From: DATBLE01 sp963841405
GTDB taxonomy: Bacteria > Actinomycetota > Thermoleophilia > Gaiellales > Gaiellaceae
Reading direction: 5' to 3'
NCBI GenBank assembly: GCA_963841405.1
Contig: CAWJCM010000003.1
Coordinates: 62,001 to 126,000, forward strand
DNA length: 64,000 nt
In this document: one piece after another, positions 1 through 9,330 of the stretch
Layout of the letters: each line of letters opens with the position of its first letter
Numbering within the stretch: position 1 is the stretch's first letter
Program-made: the position numbers and the translations under genes
The notes under the pieces: generated by a model
Told to the model about the DNA's origin: nothing
Databases searched by the model: none
What the model saw: only the letters and a program-made list of their open reading frames with translations

Positions 1-671
1 ACCGGCCGCCGGAGGAAGAGGTGCTCGTAGAGCAGCGCCGCGATCACACCGCCCGCGAACGGACCGACGTAGAAGATCCAGGTGTAGCTCTCCCAGACGT
101 TGTAGACGAGCTCGGGCCCGAAGGCGCGCGCCGGGTTGATCGCGGCGCCGGTCAGCGGCCCGCCCGTGAGGATGTCCATCGTGATCACCAGCCCGATCCC
201 GAAGCCCGCCACTGCCCTGAACGCGCCGCGCTCGTCGACGGCGGTGGCGAAGACGGCCAGGACGAGGAAGAACGTCATGATCGCCTCCAGCGCCATCCCG
301 GCACCGCTTCCCACCGACGGGTGCAGGAGCGGCGCGCCGAGCCGGGCGGGGGCGATCGCCTCCTTGGGGAAGATCCACCAGAGCAGCAGCGACGCTGCGA
401 CAGCGCCGCCGAACTGCATCAGCCAGTAGACGAGCGCGAGCTTCACCCGAATGCGCCGCGTGGCGACGAAGCCGAGTGTGATCGCCGGGTTGAAGTGGCC
501 GCCGGAGATGTGGGCGAGCGCGGTGACCATCACCGCGATCGCGAGCCCCTGCGCGACGGCCACGCCGATCAGGCCGCCCGAGCCGACCATGATCGCGCCG
601 CCGGCGACGAAGACCAGCGTGAACGTGCCGATGAACTCGGCCGTGCCGCGGCGGAGGTAGTCGCCTTCCAC
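1..671 (-). CDS. Aquaporin / MIP-family channel (3' end outside window)
   Basis: This is a major intrinsic protein channel for water or small neutral solutes in the cytoplasmic membrane. Translated from the GTG at 671, the first 223 residues are visible. They show both half-helix signatures: GGHFNPAITLG with NPA at residues 61-63, and AAINPARAFGP with NPA at 179-181, as expected for the six-helix fold. About 20-30 C-terminal residues should lie beyond position 1. The GTG was chosen because translation then opens directly with the first membrane helix (AEFIGTFTLVFVAGG). Glycerol versus water selectivity cannot be decided from what is visible. Confidence 0.9.
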   Translation of the reverse strand, partial: MEGDYLRRGTAEFIGTFTLVFVAGGAIMVGSGGLIGVAVAQGLAIAVMVTALAHISGGHFNPAITLGFVATRRIRVKLALVYWLMQFGGAVAASLLLWWIFPKEAIAPARLGAPLLHPSVGSGAGMALEAIMTFFLVLAVFATAVDERGAFRAVAGFGIGLVITMDILTGGPLTGAAINPARAFGPELVYNVWESYTWIFYVGPFAGGVIAALLYEHLFLRRP

Positions 672-824
672 GCGGCCGGGAGGCTAGAGAGACGGTCGGA
701 CGGACGACCTGTTCGATACCGGACCAGAAATTCGCCGAGCCGGTGGCGCTTTCGTCCGCCCGGCCGACCGACCTTCCGCTTCCGCGTACTGCCGCCCGGC
801 TGGGCCTCGACCTAATCGCGCTCC

Positions 825-1449
825 GTGCTCGGCGCAAGCGGAAACCTAGAGGCTCCGGACAGGTGCTGCAAGGGCCCGCGCGACGATTTTTCGCGCAAAT
901 TGCGTGCCGGCGTCGCCGCCGTCGTCCTCTGGATCGCCGGACTGGCGATCACCGACGCGCCGGACACGTTGACCGACAAGACCGACGCCCAGATCCTGGG
1001 CGTCTATCAGCACCACGCGAACAACATCCTGTTCGGCTCCTGGCTGTTCATGCTCGGCTGCGTGTTCTTCCTCTGGTTCGCGGGCACGCTGCGCGGCCGC
1101 ATGGCGGAGGCTGAGGGCGGCCGCCACACATTCACGGGCATTGCCTACGGCGCCGCGGTCGCCGCGACGGTCTTCGGGGTCGGGACGATGGCAGGTCCGG
1201 TCGCGGTCGCGATCAACAAGAACGACGTCAGCGCGGCGCCCGCCGGTGCACTCACGCACATCGACGACCTGTTCTTCGTCGGCGCGGAGCTGACGCTGGT
1301 CGCGATGTTCGCCGCGGCTGCCCTTGTCGCCTTCCGGACCGTGCCGGACGGCGCTGATCTTCGGCGTCCCCATCTGGACGCTCGGCACGACCTTCATGCT
1401 GATGCGCCGGAGCCAAGACAGCGCGCAGATCGCGCCGGCGGCGACGTAG
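825..1449 (+). pseudogene. Membrane protein with internal deletion and frameshift
   Basis: The gene encodes a small multi-helix membrane protein of a type common in actinobacteria (helices near WIAGLAITD, ILFGSWLFMLGCVFFLWFAG, YGAAVAATVFGVG and LTLVAMFAAAALVAF). The frame is coherent to about position 1345 (VAFRTVPDG). It then becomes nonsense, while the +2 frame resumes with a typical terminal helix (LIFGVPIWTLGTTFMLMRR) and stops at 1447-1449. The intervening helix expected in relatives is absent, so a deletion of several dozen bases with a frame change is likely. The start is uncertain: GTG 825 or TTG 900. No enzymatic function is evident. Confidence 0.6.
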
Positions 1450-1485
1450 CCCGAGCGCGGGCTCCGCGTTACGCTGCGTTGCGCG

Positions 1486-1559
1486 GGGCCCGTAGCTCAG
1501 CTGGTCAGAGCAGCGGACTCATAATCCGTTGGTCCCAGGTTCGAGTCCTGGCGGGCCCA
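1486..1559 (+). tRNA. tRNA with CAT anticodon (Met or Ile2)
   Basis: A complete 74-nt cloverleaf can be drawn. The acceptor stem is GGGCCCG (1486-1492) with CGGGCCC (1552-1558). The anticodon stem GCGGA/TCCGT encloses loop CTCATAA with anticodon CAT at 1520-1522. The T stem CCAGG/CCTGG encloses TTCGAGT. The discriminator is A1559 and the 3' CCA is not encoded. CAT could mean elongator Met or lysidine-modified Ile2. The TTGGTC variable region resembles bacterial Ile2 tRNAs, but this is not decisive. Initiator tRNA is unlikely because the stem lacks the GGG/CCC pairs. Confidence 0.93.
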
Positions 1560-1569
1560 CTGCGCTCGC

Positions 1570-1626
1570 CGCGCGGCTGCGCCGCGCGAACTCGCTCGCA
1601 CGGGGGAAACCGTCGGTTTCCCCCGT
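1570..1626. repeat. Two adjacent perfect hairpins downstream of the tRNA
   Basis: Hairpin one pairs 1570-1577 with 1581-1588 around a TGC loop. Hairpin two pairs 1600-1611 (ACGGGGGAAACC) with 1615-1626 around GTC, 12 bp without mismatch. No T-run follows, so this is not a classical intrinsic terminator, though it may end tRNA transcription. The second hairpin, followed on the minus strand by GAGCGAG, resembles the G-run palindromes at 61305 and 61570. The rest of the stretch to 2016 shows no convincing gene on either strand. Confidence 0.7.
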
Positions 1627-2016
1627 GGGCCCTCTTCCCTCGTCCTGTCGGGCGGCTATGCCGCCAGCATTCGCGCTGCAAAGCCGACGTTCCGATGCCG
1701 CGCCCGCCAGGTCGGTCGCGGCGGCGGATGGAGAACGGAAAGCGCCCGCCCGAGAACGATGGAGTTGCTCATCTGCCCCGTTAGCCCGACAGGCCACTGA
1801 TCGCGTCGTCGACGAGCTTGACGCCGATGTTCAGGCATAACACAGCCACCACGGACTTGTTGTTGCGTGTCTCCAGGTCTTCAGCCGTGGTCTTCGTCGG
1901 AACCGGACCCCGACCCGCTGCTCGCGCCCTTGCGTGGAGCTCCTCCGGCTTGAGCCTCGGACGGTGCCGAGCAGATCCGCCGCGAACCCATTCCCCGTCG
2001 GCGGTGTAACCCGGGT

Positions 2017-2460
2017 ATGAGAACGCTCCTCGCCTTCACGGTCGTTGCGCTGAGCGCAGCGCCCGCCGCGGTCGCGAAGTTCCGAGTCCGGCTCTCCGTC
2101 GCTCCGAGCTCGCCCCACGTCCACGTGGCAGCGCAAGCCGTTCTCCGCAGCGCCACCGCTGAATCCGGCTGCAGAATGCGTCTGCTCGCGGTCGCGCCGC
2201 ACGTGGACCGGTTCAGAGCACTCGACGCCTTCATCAACGGCGGGTACGGCGTCAACGGGCCGTCCGGGCCCGTCTTCCACCGGCTTCGGCCCACGTCCCG
2301 GATGGGCTTTCTCGTGTCGACAGCGCAGACAGGCCCGAAGACCTGGCGCGCGAACATCCGCTTCCCGCGAGCCGGCCGGTGGCAGCTGATCGTGCCCAAC
2401 TGGTGCGCGCCGGGCTACGCGTATCCCCCACCTGTCGCGCGGAAGATCGTCGTTCGGTAG
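2017..2460 (+). CDS. Secreted hypothetical protein
   Basis: This 147-residue protein of unrecognised family has a clear signal peptide (residues 1-20, MRTLLAFTVVALSAAPAAVA, with an AVA-like cleavage site). The mature part is basic and contains three cysteines or so and a C-terminal stretch (GRWQLIVPNWCAPGYAYPPP) compatible with a beta-sandwich domain. The ATG follows a clean intergenic region. It converges on the next gene across about 275 bp in which no gene is apparent. It is probably exported to the cell surface; no enzymatic motif is visible. Confidence 0.7.
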   Translation: MRTLLAFTVVALSAAPAAVAKFRVRLSVAPSSPHVHVAAQAVLRSATAESGCRMRLLAVAPHVDRFRALDAFINGGYGVNGPSGPVFHRLRPTSRMGFLVSTAQTGPKTWRANIRFPRAGRWQLIVPNWCAPGYAYPPPVARKIVVR

Positions 2461-2736
2461 CCCCGTCGGCGTTCCTCCTGTGGAGAGCTCGGGCTAGTTC
2501 TTCCGGAGCGGTTGCGAGCAGAGCGGTTGCGAGCGTGTTGCAGTTGTCCGCAGCCCGCCGCCGTCGAGGTCGATACTTGCGAGCGAGATCTCGAGCCTGG
2601 GCCGCAACAGCCAGAGCCAGAAGTAGGCTGGATCCGTGCGGTCGCGTCGTCGTTCGAGCCGCCGCCTCCAGCTTGGATCAGCACCGGGGGCCTAGGCTGA
2701 AGCCGCACCCGGACAGAATCCCGGGCAGTCGAAGAG

Positions 2737-4638
2737 CTAGACGGAGAGGCCGAACTCCGCGGGCAGCTCGGCCGGCTCGACCTCGTCGACCGCCTCTTCG
2801 CGGGCCCGGGCGTCGAAGTAGAGGTACACAGTGGTCAGGGCGACGAACGGCATCGCCACGGCGTACACGGCGCCCGCGATCACATTCACGAGCCAGAAGG
2901 GCGCATCTGTTCCGAGGATCAGGCCCACGCCGACGAGCGGCCCCGCGACCAGCACGATCCCTCCGCCCAGGACGATCAGGGAGGCGACCTTGAGCCATCT
3001 CGTCGACACCAGGCGACCGCTCCGGCGGAGCGCGCGCAGGGCGGAGACCCGCTCCAGCTCGATCGCCGGGGCGATCAGGGCCCAGCGGGCGGCGAGCCAG
3101 ACGGCGATCGGCAGCAGGAAGATCGAGCTCGCGAGCAGCGAGACGATCACGGTCACGACGACGAGCGCACCGAGGAGCGGCACGACGCTGTCGGCGGCCA
3201 GGCGGTAGGCGCGCAGGGCGCCGATCGGGCGAGCCTCGTCGATCTCGACCAGGGCGCGGGCGGTCGCGGCCTGCGTGACCCCGAGAGCGAGCAGCGTCAG
3301 CGCGGTGCCGATCGCGAGCACGAGGACCGCGACCACCCCGTTGCTCTCGCCACCCGTCTGGACGCCCAGCACGTTCGTCGCGTGCAGCACGAGCCCCTGT
3401 AGCAGCGACACGAGCAGCGCGATCGGCACGAACACGACGCCGATCCCGACGAACAGGGGGAACCGGGACACGTACATGCGGGCACTGGCGGACAGGATCT
3501 GGCCCCAGGCCCGTCGGCGCGCCACGCGAAGCGGCGCGGACGGCCGCCAGGTCGCCCGGGAGAGCAGGACGATCGCGAGCAGGACAAGCGCAGCGAGCAG
3601 CAGACCGAATTCGAGCGGGTGGTCGACGAACCGGACGAGCGCTCTCGAGCCGCCGCCGACGGCGCCGCAGAAGAAGCCGGTCGCCGCGGGCCCGAACGCG
3701 CTCCCGCCCGGAACCGTGTAGCTGCGGGTGCGCCAGCCATCCGACCACTCGATCGGAGCCGTCCACTGGGTCTTGAGGTTGGGCCCCGTCGGTCCGTTGA
3801 AGAAGGCCGGGCGCAGCTCGCCCCAGCGGCCCTGGAAGGCGATCCAGGGAAACGCCTGCCGCGCCTGGCCCGGATCGCTCGGAATCGTGCGCACGACCGG
3901 CCGCACGTCGATCGTCGGCCCGCGCGTGTCGTCGCAGCCGACGCCCTGCTCCGCCGAGCTCCCCAGGTACAGGGCCTCGTCGTAGAAGTTCGCGTGCGAG
4001 CCGGAGGCCGGGTGCACGACCGGGTGCGTGCCGTCGACGCGCTCGAGCTTGTCGTCGTCCCACGCCGCCTGCTCGGCACCCTCGTGCTGGCTGTAGCCGA
4101 CCTCGATGGGCACCCGCCGCAGCGCCTGCGCCGCGCTCGACGCGTCGAAGACGAGCTGGATCATCTCCCAGTCGCCCTCGTGCAGGTTGTTCCAGTCGTT
4201 GAAGACATAGAACAGCCAGTACTGCAGCGCGAGCTTGCCCGGGTGCGCCGGATCGGTGGCGACGTGCGCGTAGACCGCCGGCGCGTGCCCGACGGTCAGT
4301 CGCCGTTGCCAGTGGAGGTAGTCACAACCGGGGTCGAGCGCGTTGCCCGGGAAGTCGAGGTGGTACTGGTAGAGGCCTCTTGCCAGATCCTCGGCGTCCG
4401 GCCCGATCCTGACGACGCCCGCGTTCGACCACGGCCCTCGGAGCGCCACCGTCGGCTCGTCGAAGAGCAGGTCGACCGGAATCGGGACGTACGGATCGCC
4501 CGGCTCGCAGTCCGTGTCGGCGACCAGCCGTACGACCGGCGCGTACCGCTGGGCGAGCGCGGTCTCCTGGGCCCGGTCGGCGAGCGCGGTCGCCGGCAGC
4601 GCGAGCGCCAGGAGCGCGGCGACGAGCGTCGCTCTCAC
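2737..4638 (-). CDS. Exported Vps62-like domain protein with C-terminal membrane domain
   Basis: The protein has 633 residues. An N-terminal signal peptide (VRATLVAALLALALPATALA) precedes an extracellular domain with Vps62-family hallmarks (FNDWNNLHEGDWEMIQ, HPASGSHANFYDEALYLG). One membrane helix follows (LLLAALVLLAIVLL), then a roughly 250-residue domain with about five further helices resembling the membrane part of glycerophosphodiester phosphodiesterase-type proteins. The GTG start overlaps the stop of the upstream glutaminase gene (GTGA), which suggests translational coupling. Its function is unknown; the architecture points to an envelope role. Confidence 0.75.
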   Translation of the reverse strand: MRATLVAALLALALPATALADRAQETALAQRYAPVVRLVADTDCEPGDPYVPIPVDLLFDEPTVALRGPWSNAGVVRIGPDAEDLARGLYQYHLDFPGNALDPGCDYLHWQRRLTVGHAPAVYAHVATDPAHPGKLALQYWLFYVFNDWNNLHEGDWEMIQLVFDASSAAQALRRVPIEVGYSQHEGAEQAAWDDDKLERVDGTHPVVHPASGSHANFYDEALYLGSSAEQGVGCDDTRGPTIDVRPVVRTIPSDPGQARQAFPWIAFQGRWGELRPAFFNGPTGPNLKTQWTAPIEWSDGWRTRSYTVPGGSAFGPAATGFFCGAVGGGSRALVRFVDHPLEFGLLLAALVLLAIVLLSRATWRPSAPLRVARRRAWGQILSASARMYVSRFPLFVGIGVVFVPIALLVSLLQGLVLHATNVLGVQTGGESNGVVAVLVLAIGTALTLLALGVTQAATARALVEIDEARPIGALRAYRLAADSVVPLLGALVVVTVIVSLLASSIFLLPIAVWLAARWALIAPAIELERVSALRALRRSGRLVSTRWLKVASLIVLGGGIVLVAGPLVGVGLILGTDAPFWLVNVIAGAVYAVAMPFVALTTVYLYFDARAREEAVDEVEPAELPAEFGLSV

Positions 4639-5640
4639 GCGTGCTCCGAGGCGAAGACGTCGGGGCCGAGCCGGCGCGACAGGAAGGCGGCGGCGAGTTG
4701 CCCCTTGACGCTGTTGCCGGCCTCGTCCAGGAGCGGCGCGAAGGTGCCCAGGCCGCCCTTGCCCGGAGCGACGGTGACGATGCCGCCGCCGATCCCGCTC
4801 TTGCCCGGGAGGCCAATGTCGTAGAGCCACTCGCCGGAGGTCTCGTACAGGCCGGCGGTCGCCATCACCGCGAGCGTGCAGTGGCAGCTCTCCGGATCGA
4901 CGACCGACGCGTGCGTGAGCGGGTTCAGTCCGCCGCCCGCGAGCGTCGCGCCCATCACGGCGAGGTCACGCGCGGTCACCCGCAGGCAGGACTGGCGCGT
5001 GTACAGGTCGACCGCCTCGGCCGGATCCGAATACAGGCAGCCGTAGCTCTGGAGCAGCCGGGCGAGGCTCTGGTTGCGGTGATTGGTCTCGCTCGCCGAG
5101 CGGTAGACCTCGTCGTCGAGCGCGAGCTCGCGGCCGGCGAAACCCGAGAGCCCCTCCTGGACGAAGCGCCATTTCTCCTCGACGTCCGTGCCCGGAACCA
5201 GGCTGGTGACCGCGATCGCACCGGGGTTGACCATCGGGTTCGTACGCCCGTCGCCGCTCCGCTCGACGGCCTCGATCGAGTTGAACGGGAGCCCGGTGGC
5301 GTTCACGCCGATCAGCCTGCGCACCTCCTCCCGCCCGAGCTGCTCGCAGACGAGGGCGTAGAGGAACGGCTTGGCGACGCTCATGATCGTCAGCTCCTCC
5401 TCGACGTCGCCTGCGGCGTGGAGCTCGCCGGCGATCCCGGCGACGCAGATCCCGAACAGCCCGCCTCGGCACCCGCCCCAGCGCCGGATAGACCTGCGAG
5501 AGCGCTCCGTCGCCGTTCGTCCGGTAGCGCCGGTGCGCCTCCAGGACGAGCTGCTGGACGAGATCCTCCTCCGGCAGGCGTCCGGTCGAGACGAAGGACG
5601 ACTCGGTTCCCGCGGCGATTCCGGCTCGGACATCCATCAC
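4635..5640 (-). pseudogene. glsA: Glutaminase A, frameshifted
   Basis: Glutaminases of this serine beta-lactamase-like family hydrolyse glutamine to glutamate and ammonia. The catalytic SxxK is visible as MSVAKPF, with VNATGLPFNS, TNPMVNPGAIA and a C-terminal GKSGIGGGI motif. The N-terminal 50 residues (from MDVRAGIAAG to SQVYPALGR) lie in one frame and the remainder (from GGLFGICVAG) in another. The frame changes in the G-rich stretch around 5465-5475, consistent with one extra base. The product would be broken unless this is a sequencing error. The ATG at 5637, preceded by AGGGAGC, is the likely start. Its stop overlaps the start of the downstream Vps62-like gene. Confidence 0.8.
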
Positions 5641-5646
5641 TGCTCC

Positions 5647-6255
5647 CTAGAGATAGCGGTTGTGGTGCAGCCAGAGCATGGCGGGAAAGCCCCAGGCGGG
5701 CGGCAGGTAGTAGGTCGAGATCCGGTAGAGCAGGACGGCCGCGATCGCCGCCGCCGGGGCCATGCCCGCCGAGGTCAGGCCGATCGTGAGACCGAACTCG
5801 GCGACGCCGATGCCGCCGGGGACGGGAATGAAGCTGGCGAGCAGCGAGACGCTGATGTTGATCACCAGCAGCTCGGTCAGGTCGATGTGGGCGCCGAAGG
5901 CGCGCGCGAAGAGCCCGAGCGCGATTGCAAAGAGCAGCTCTGTCGCGAGGCTGCCGAGCAGGAGCAGCGCCAGCTTGTGCGACGCGCGCAGGGCGACGAG
6001 CGAGGCGCGGATGCCCGGCCACCGGCGCCTGATCCGGTCGAGGATCGCGTCGCGAAGACGGCGGGCGAGCAGGATAAGGACGCAGGCGACGAGGGCGCCG
6101 ACGAGGACCCAGATCAGGACCAGGAAGTCGAGGACCCCCGTCGCCCAGAGCGTGAGCGCCACCCCGATCGCCACGACCGCGACCGGCAAGCGGTCGAGGA
6201 CGAACACGACCACTACCGCCGCGAGCACGACGAAGGTGATGGTGGTGTGGCTCAC
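5647..6255 (-). CDS. Chimeric membrane protein: SLC13-type N-terminus joined to UPF0104-type C-terminus
   Basis: The 202-residue frame is open, but its two ends look like different families. Residues 1-45 (TTITFVVLAAVVVVFVLDRL, ALTLWATGVL) match the opening of SLC13/ArsB-like permeases. From about residue 50 it matches the C-terminal half of lysylphosphatidylglycerol-synthase-type (UPF0104) membrane proteins (SVSLLASFIPVPGGIGVAEF, LLYRISTYYLPP). Both families normally exceed 300 residues. An in-frame deletion between neighbouring genes is the simplest explanation, so function is doubtful. The start is GTG 6255. Confidence 0.6.
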   Translation of the reverse strand: MSHTTITFVVLAAVVVVFVLDRLPVAVVAIGVALTLWATGVLDFLVLIWVLVGALVACVLILLARRLRDAILDRIRRRWPGIRASLVALRASHKLALLLLGSLATELLFAIALGLFARAFGAHIDLTELLVINISVSLLASFIPVPGGIGVAEFGLTIGLTSAGMAPAAAIAAVLLYRISTYYLPPAWGFPAMLWLHHNRYL

Positions 6256-6294
6256 GGAGTTCGCGCTCTCGCCGGCGTCGTCGTCGGCGCAGCG

Positions 6295-7962
6295 TTAGAG
6301 CTTCACCGGCGCGCCGGGGCCGAGCGGGATCCCGATCAGGTACCAGACGACGAAGAACAGCATCCAGAGGATCTGGAGGATGATCGCGTACGGGAGCATC
6401 ATCGAGACGACGGTTCCGATGCCGGCGTGCTTCTTGTATCTCCTGGCGAAGATGACGATCAGCGGGAAGTACGCCATCAACGGCGTGAGCACGTTGGTCG
6501 GCGAGTCCCCGACCCGGTACGCGGCGAGCACGGTCTGCGGCGCGACGTCGAGCCGGATGAACAGCGGGATGAAGATCGGGGCGAGCAGGGCCCACTTCGC
6601 GATCGCCTGCGGGATGATGAAGTTGACGATCATGGTGACGATCATCACGCCGATCAGCAGCCACACCGCTCCGATGTTGATTCGCTCGAGGACGTCGCCG
6701 AGCTTGACCGCGAGCACCTCGGCGATCCTGCTGTAGTTGAAGTAGGCGATGAACTGCGCGATCAGCAGGAACAGGAAGAGGAGCCCCGCGAGCCCCGCCC
6801 ACGACTTCGTGATCGTCTTCAGCACGTCGTCCGAGCCCCTGATCGTCCCGGCCCCGCGGCCGTAGGCGTACCCGGCGGCGAAGAACACGAGCGTGATGAT
6901 CACGATCAGGCTGTCCATGAACGGCGAGTCGCCGATCACCTTCCCGGTCTCGGGGTTGCGCAGCGGAGCGCCCGGGATCGCGGTCAGCAGCGTGATCGCC
7001 GCCAGGACCGCGAGCGTCGCCCACAGCGCGAACCGCAGTCCGCGCTTCTCCTGCTCCGGCGTGACCTCGGGGGCGTCGTCGGCCTCCAGCGGGCCTTCAC
7101 CGGCGTCGGCGGGGTCCCAGACACCGAGCCGGTTCTCGACCAGCTTCGCCGTGATGAAGGTGAGCACGAACGTCACGAAGATCGTCGAGCCGATCCCGAA
7201 GTAGAGGTTGGAGGCGAGGTCGATGTGGTGGGCCTTGCCGCCGCTCGCGTCGTTCGTGATCTCCACCAGCACCCCGTCGAGCGGCGTGATCAGGAAGTTG
7301 ATGCCGAACCCGGCGGCGACCCCGGCGAAGGCCGCCGCCATGCCCGCAAGCGGATTTCGGCCGACGCTCTTGAACGCCGCCGCTCCCAGCGGGATGAGGA
7401 CGAGATACCCGGCGTCTGAGGCGATGCTCGACAGCACGCCGAGCAGCACGATGATGGACGTCAGCGTGCTCTTTGCCGAGACGCCGACGAGCTTGCGTAT
7501 CAGGGCGGCTATCAGCCCGGTCGCCTCCGCCAGGCCGACGCCGACCATCACCACGAGGATGATTGCCACCGCCGCGAAGTTGCGGAAGTTGCTGACGAAC
7601 GACGTGAAGAGGTATCTGATCCCCTCGCCCTGGAGGAGGCCCTTCACCTTCGCCGTCTCGGTCACCTCCCGGTAGGCGCCGGGCGGAACCGGCTCGGTCG
7701 GCCCGACGTCGGTCGGCTCGACCGAGCCGCCGTAGTACGTCTGCTGCGTCGGGACGGGGGGCGGCTTGATCACCTGGTAGGTCGCCTTGACGTCGAACCA
7801 GAAGAGGATCTGCGAGAGGACGATCACCCCGCCGCAGAGGAGCAGGAACAGGATCGCCGGGTCGGGCATCCTGTTGCCCGCCCGCTCGACCTTGTCCAGC
7901 AGCCGCTCGAGGAAGCTGTGCTCTGGCACCTCGGCCGGAGGAGCGCCTGCCGGCTCGCTCAC
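6295..7962 (-). CDS. AbgT-family transporter
   Basis: This 555-residue integral membrane protein belongs to the AbgT family, whose characterised members move p-aminobenzoyl-glutamate or export sulfonamides. It has the usual N-terminal LERVERAGNRMPDPAILF-type segment, about a dozen helices, and the conserved regions ASDAGYLVLIPLGAAAF, GINFLITPLDGVL and GDSPTNVLTPLMAYFPLIV. The GTG start overlaps the stop of the upstream M20 peptidase by four bases (GTGA), so the two are probably translated together. The pairing resembles abg-type operons, in which the peptidase cleaves an imported aminoacyl conjugate. The substrate is an inference. Confidence 0.92.
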   Translation of the reverse strand: MSEPAGAPPAEVPEHSFLERLLDKVERAGNRMPDPAILFLLLCGGVIVLSQILFWFDVKATYQVIKPPPVPTQQTYYGGSVEPTDVGPTEPVPPGAYREVTETAKVKGLLQGEGIRYLFTSFVSNFRNFAAVAIILVVMVGVGLAEATGLIAALIRKLVGVSAKSTLTSIIVLLGVLSSIASDAGYLVLIPLGAAAFKSVGRNPLAGMAAAFAGVAAGFGINFLITPLDGVLVEITNDASGGKAHHIDLASNLYFGIGSTIFVTFVLTFITAKLVENRLGVWDPADAGEGPLEADDAPEVTPEQEKRGLRFALWATLAVLAAITLLTAIPGAPLRNPETGKVIGDSPFMDSLIVIITLVFFAAGYAYGRGAGTIRGSDDVLKTITKSWAGLAGLLFLFLLIAQFIAYFNYSRIAEVLAVKLGDVLERINIGAVWLLIGVMIVTMIVNFIIPQAIAKWALLAPIFIPLFIRLDVAPQTVLAAYRVGDSPTNVLTPLMAYFPLIVIFARRYKKHAGIGTVVSMMLPYAIILQILWMLFFVVWYLIGIPLGPGAPVKL

Positions 7963-9305
7963 GGCGTCCTCTGCGTGGCGTAGAGGCCGAAGAACTCGGC
8001 CTCGGCGAGAACGGCTTTCTCGAACTCGTCGACGATCACGCGCTCGTTTGGCGCGTGGATGTTGGCAAAGCCGTCGGTCGTTCCGAACAGCAGCATCTCG
8101 GCCTCCGGCGCCGCCTGCTGGAGCGCGTTGACCAGCGGGATCGAGCCGCCGGTCGCGATCGATACCGTCTCGCCGCCCCAGGCGTGGCCGAGCGCCTGGC
8201 GCGCGGCGTCGTACGCCGGCCCGTCGGTCTTGGCTGCGAAGCCGGTGCCCGTCTCCAGCGCGTGCACGCCCAGTTGGATGCCGAACGGCTTCAGCTCCTC
8301 GAGGTGGCGGACGAGTGCCGCCTGCGCCTCGACGGGATCCTGCTGCGGGTGCACCCGCAGGCTCACCTTCGCCCGCGCGTGCGGCACGACCGCGTTGACC
8401 GCCTTGTCGACCGGGAGCACGTCGATGCCGGTGACGGTAATCGCCGGGCCGGACCAGATCCGCTCTCCGAGTCCCCCGGTGCCGATGAAGGGGGCGTCGG
8501 GCAGGACCTCCGCCAGCTCTCTGAACTCGTCGTCGGTGTAGGACGCGCCCGTCCATTCCTCGCGGCGCAGCCCGGCCACCGCGACGTCGCCGTTCTCGTC
8601 GGTGAGGCCGGCCAGGGCGCGGATCAGGGCGAGCAGCGAGTCGGGCGCGGCGCCGCCGAACTGCCCGCTGTGCTTCGGGCCGGCGAGGGTCGTCGCCTCG
8701 ACCGTGATCATCGCCATCCCGCGCAGTGCGATCGTGAGCGTCGGCACGCCGGGACGGACGCTGCCCATGTCCCCGATCACCATCGCGTCGGCCTGGAACA
8801 GCTCGGGGCGGGTGGGCGGGAACGTGGAGAAGGCGCTCCCGACCTCCTCCATGCCCTCGATCACGACCTTGATGCCGACCGGGGGCTTGCCTTCCCAGGC
8901 GCGGAGCGCGCCGACGTGCATCAGGATGTTCGACTTCGTGTCCGCCGTCCCCCGCCCGTAGATCGCGCCGTCGCGCTGGGTCGCCTCGAACGGCGGCGAC
9001 TCCCACTTGGACTCGTCGCCGACGGGCACGACGTCGTAGTGGCCGTACAGGAGAACCGTCGGCGCCCCCGGCGGTGCGGGGATCTCGCCCATCACGACCG
9101 GAGCCGTGCCCGGCAGCTCAAGCGGATCGAGGATGGTCACGCCCGCGTCACGGCAGAGCTCGCAGACCGCCTCGTATGCCTCGAGCAGGGCGGGCCGCGT
9201 CGACTCCGGGTAGTTCGGCGCCGAGATCGACGGGATCGCCACCAGCCGGGCCAGGTCCGTCTTCAGCTGAGGCACCAGGGCAGCCACGCTCTCGACCGAC
9301 CGCAC
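7959..9305 (-). CDS. M20-family metallopeptidase (dipeptidase-like)
   Basis: This 448-residue cytoplasmic zinc peptidase has the full M20 signature set: LLYGHYDVVP with the metal-binding His and catalytic Asp, GRGTADTKSN with the bridging Asp, EGMEEVGS with the catalytic and metal Glu pair, and a dimerisation domain beginning near IALRGMAM. The length fits the Xaa-His/CNDP dipeptidase branch. The first gene of a two-gene operon, it is coupled to the AbgT transporter downstream. A role in cleaving imported N-acyl or dipeptide substrates is likely; the exact substrate cannot be read from the sequence. Confidence 0.92.
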   Translation of the reverse strand: MRSVESVAALVPQLKTDLARLVAIPSISAPNYPESTRPALLEAYEAVCELCRDAGVTILDPLELPGTAPVVMGEIPAPPGAPTVLLYGHYDVVPVGDESKWESPPFEATQRDGAIYGRGTADTKSNILMHVGALRAWEGKPPVGIKVVIEGMEEVGSAFSTFPPTRPELFQADAMVIGDMGSVRPGVPTLTIALRGMAMITVEATTLAGPKHSGQFGGAAPDSLLALIRALAGLTDENGDVAVAGLRREEWTGASYTDDEFRELAEVLPDAPFIGTGGLGERIWSGPAITVTGIDVLPVDKAVNAVVPHARAKVSLRVHPQQDPVEAQAALVRHLEELKPFGIQLGVHALETGTGFAAKTDGPAYDAARQALGHAWGGETVSIATGGSIPLVNALQQAAPEAEMLLFGTTDGFANIHAPNERVIVDEFEKAVLAEAEFFGLYATQRTP

Positions 9306-9330
9306 GCCGCCACTCTATTAGTGAACCTCG

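Noticed and set aside
5371..7419. Long plus-strand open frame rich in Arg, Asp and Glu
   Set aside because: It is the complement of the glutaminase, chimeric membrane and AbgT genes; composition is typical of GC-rich antisense shadows.
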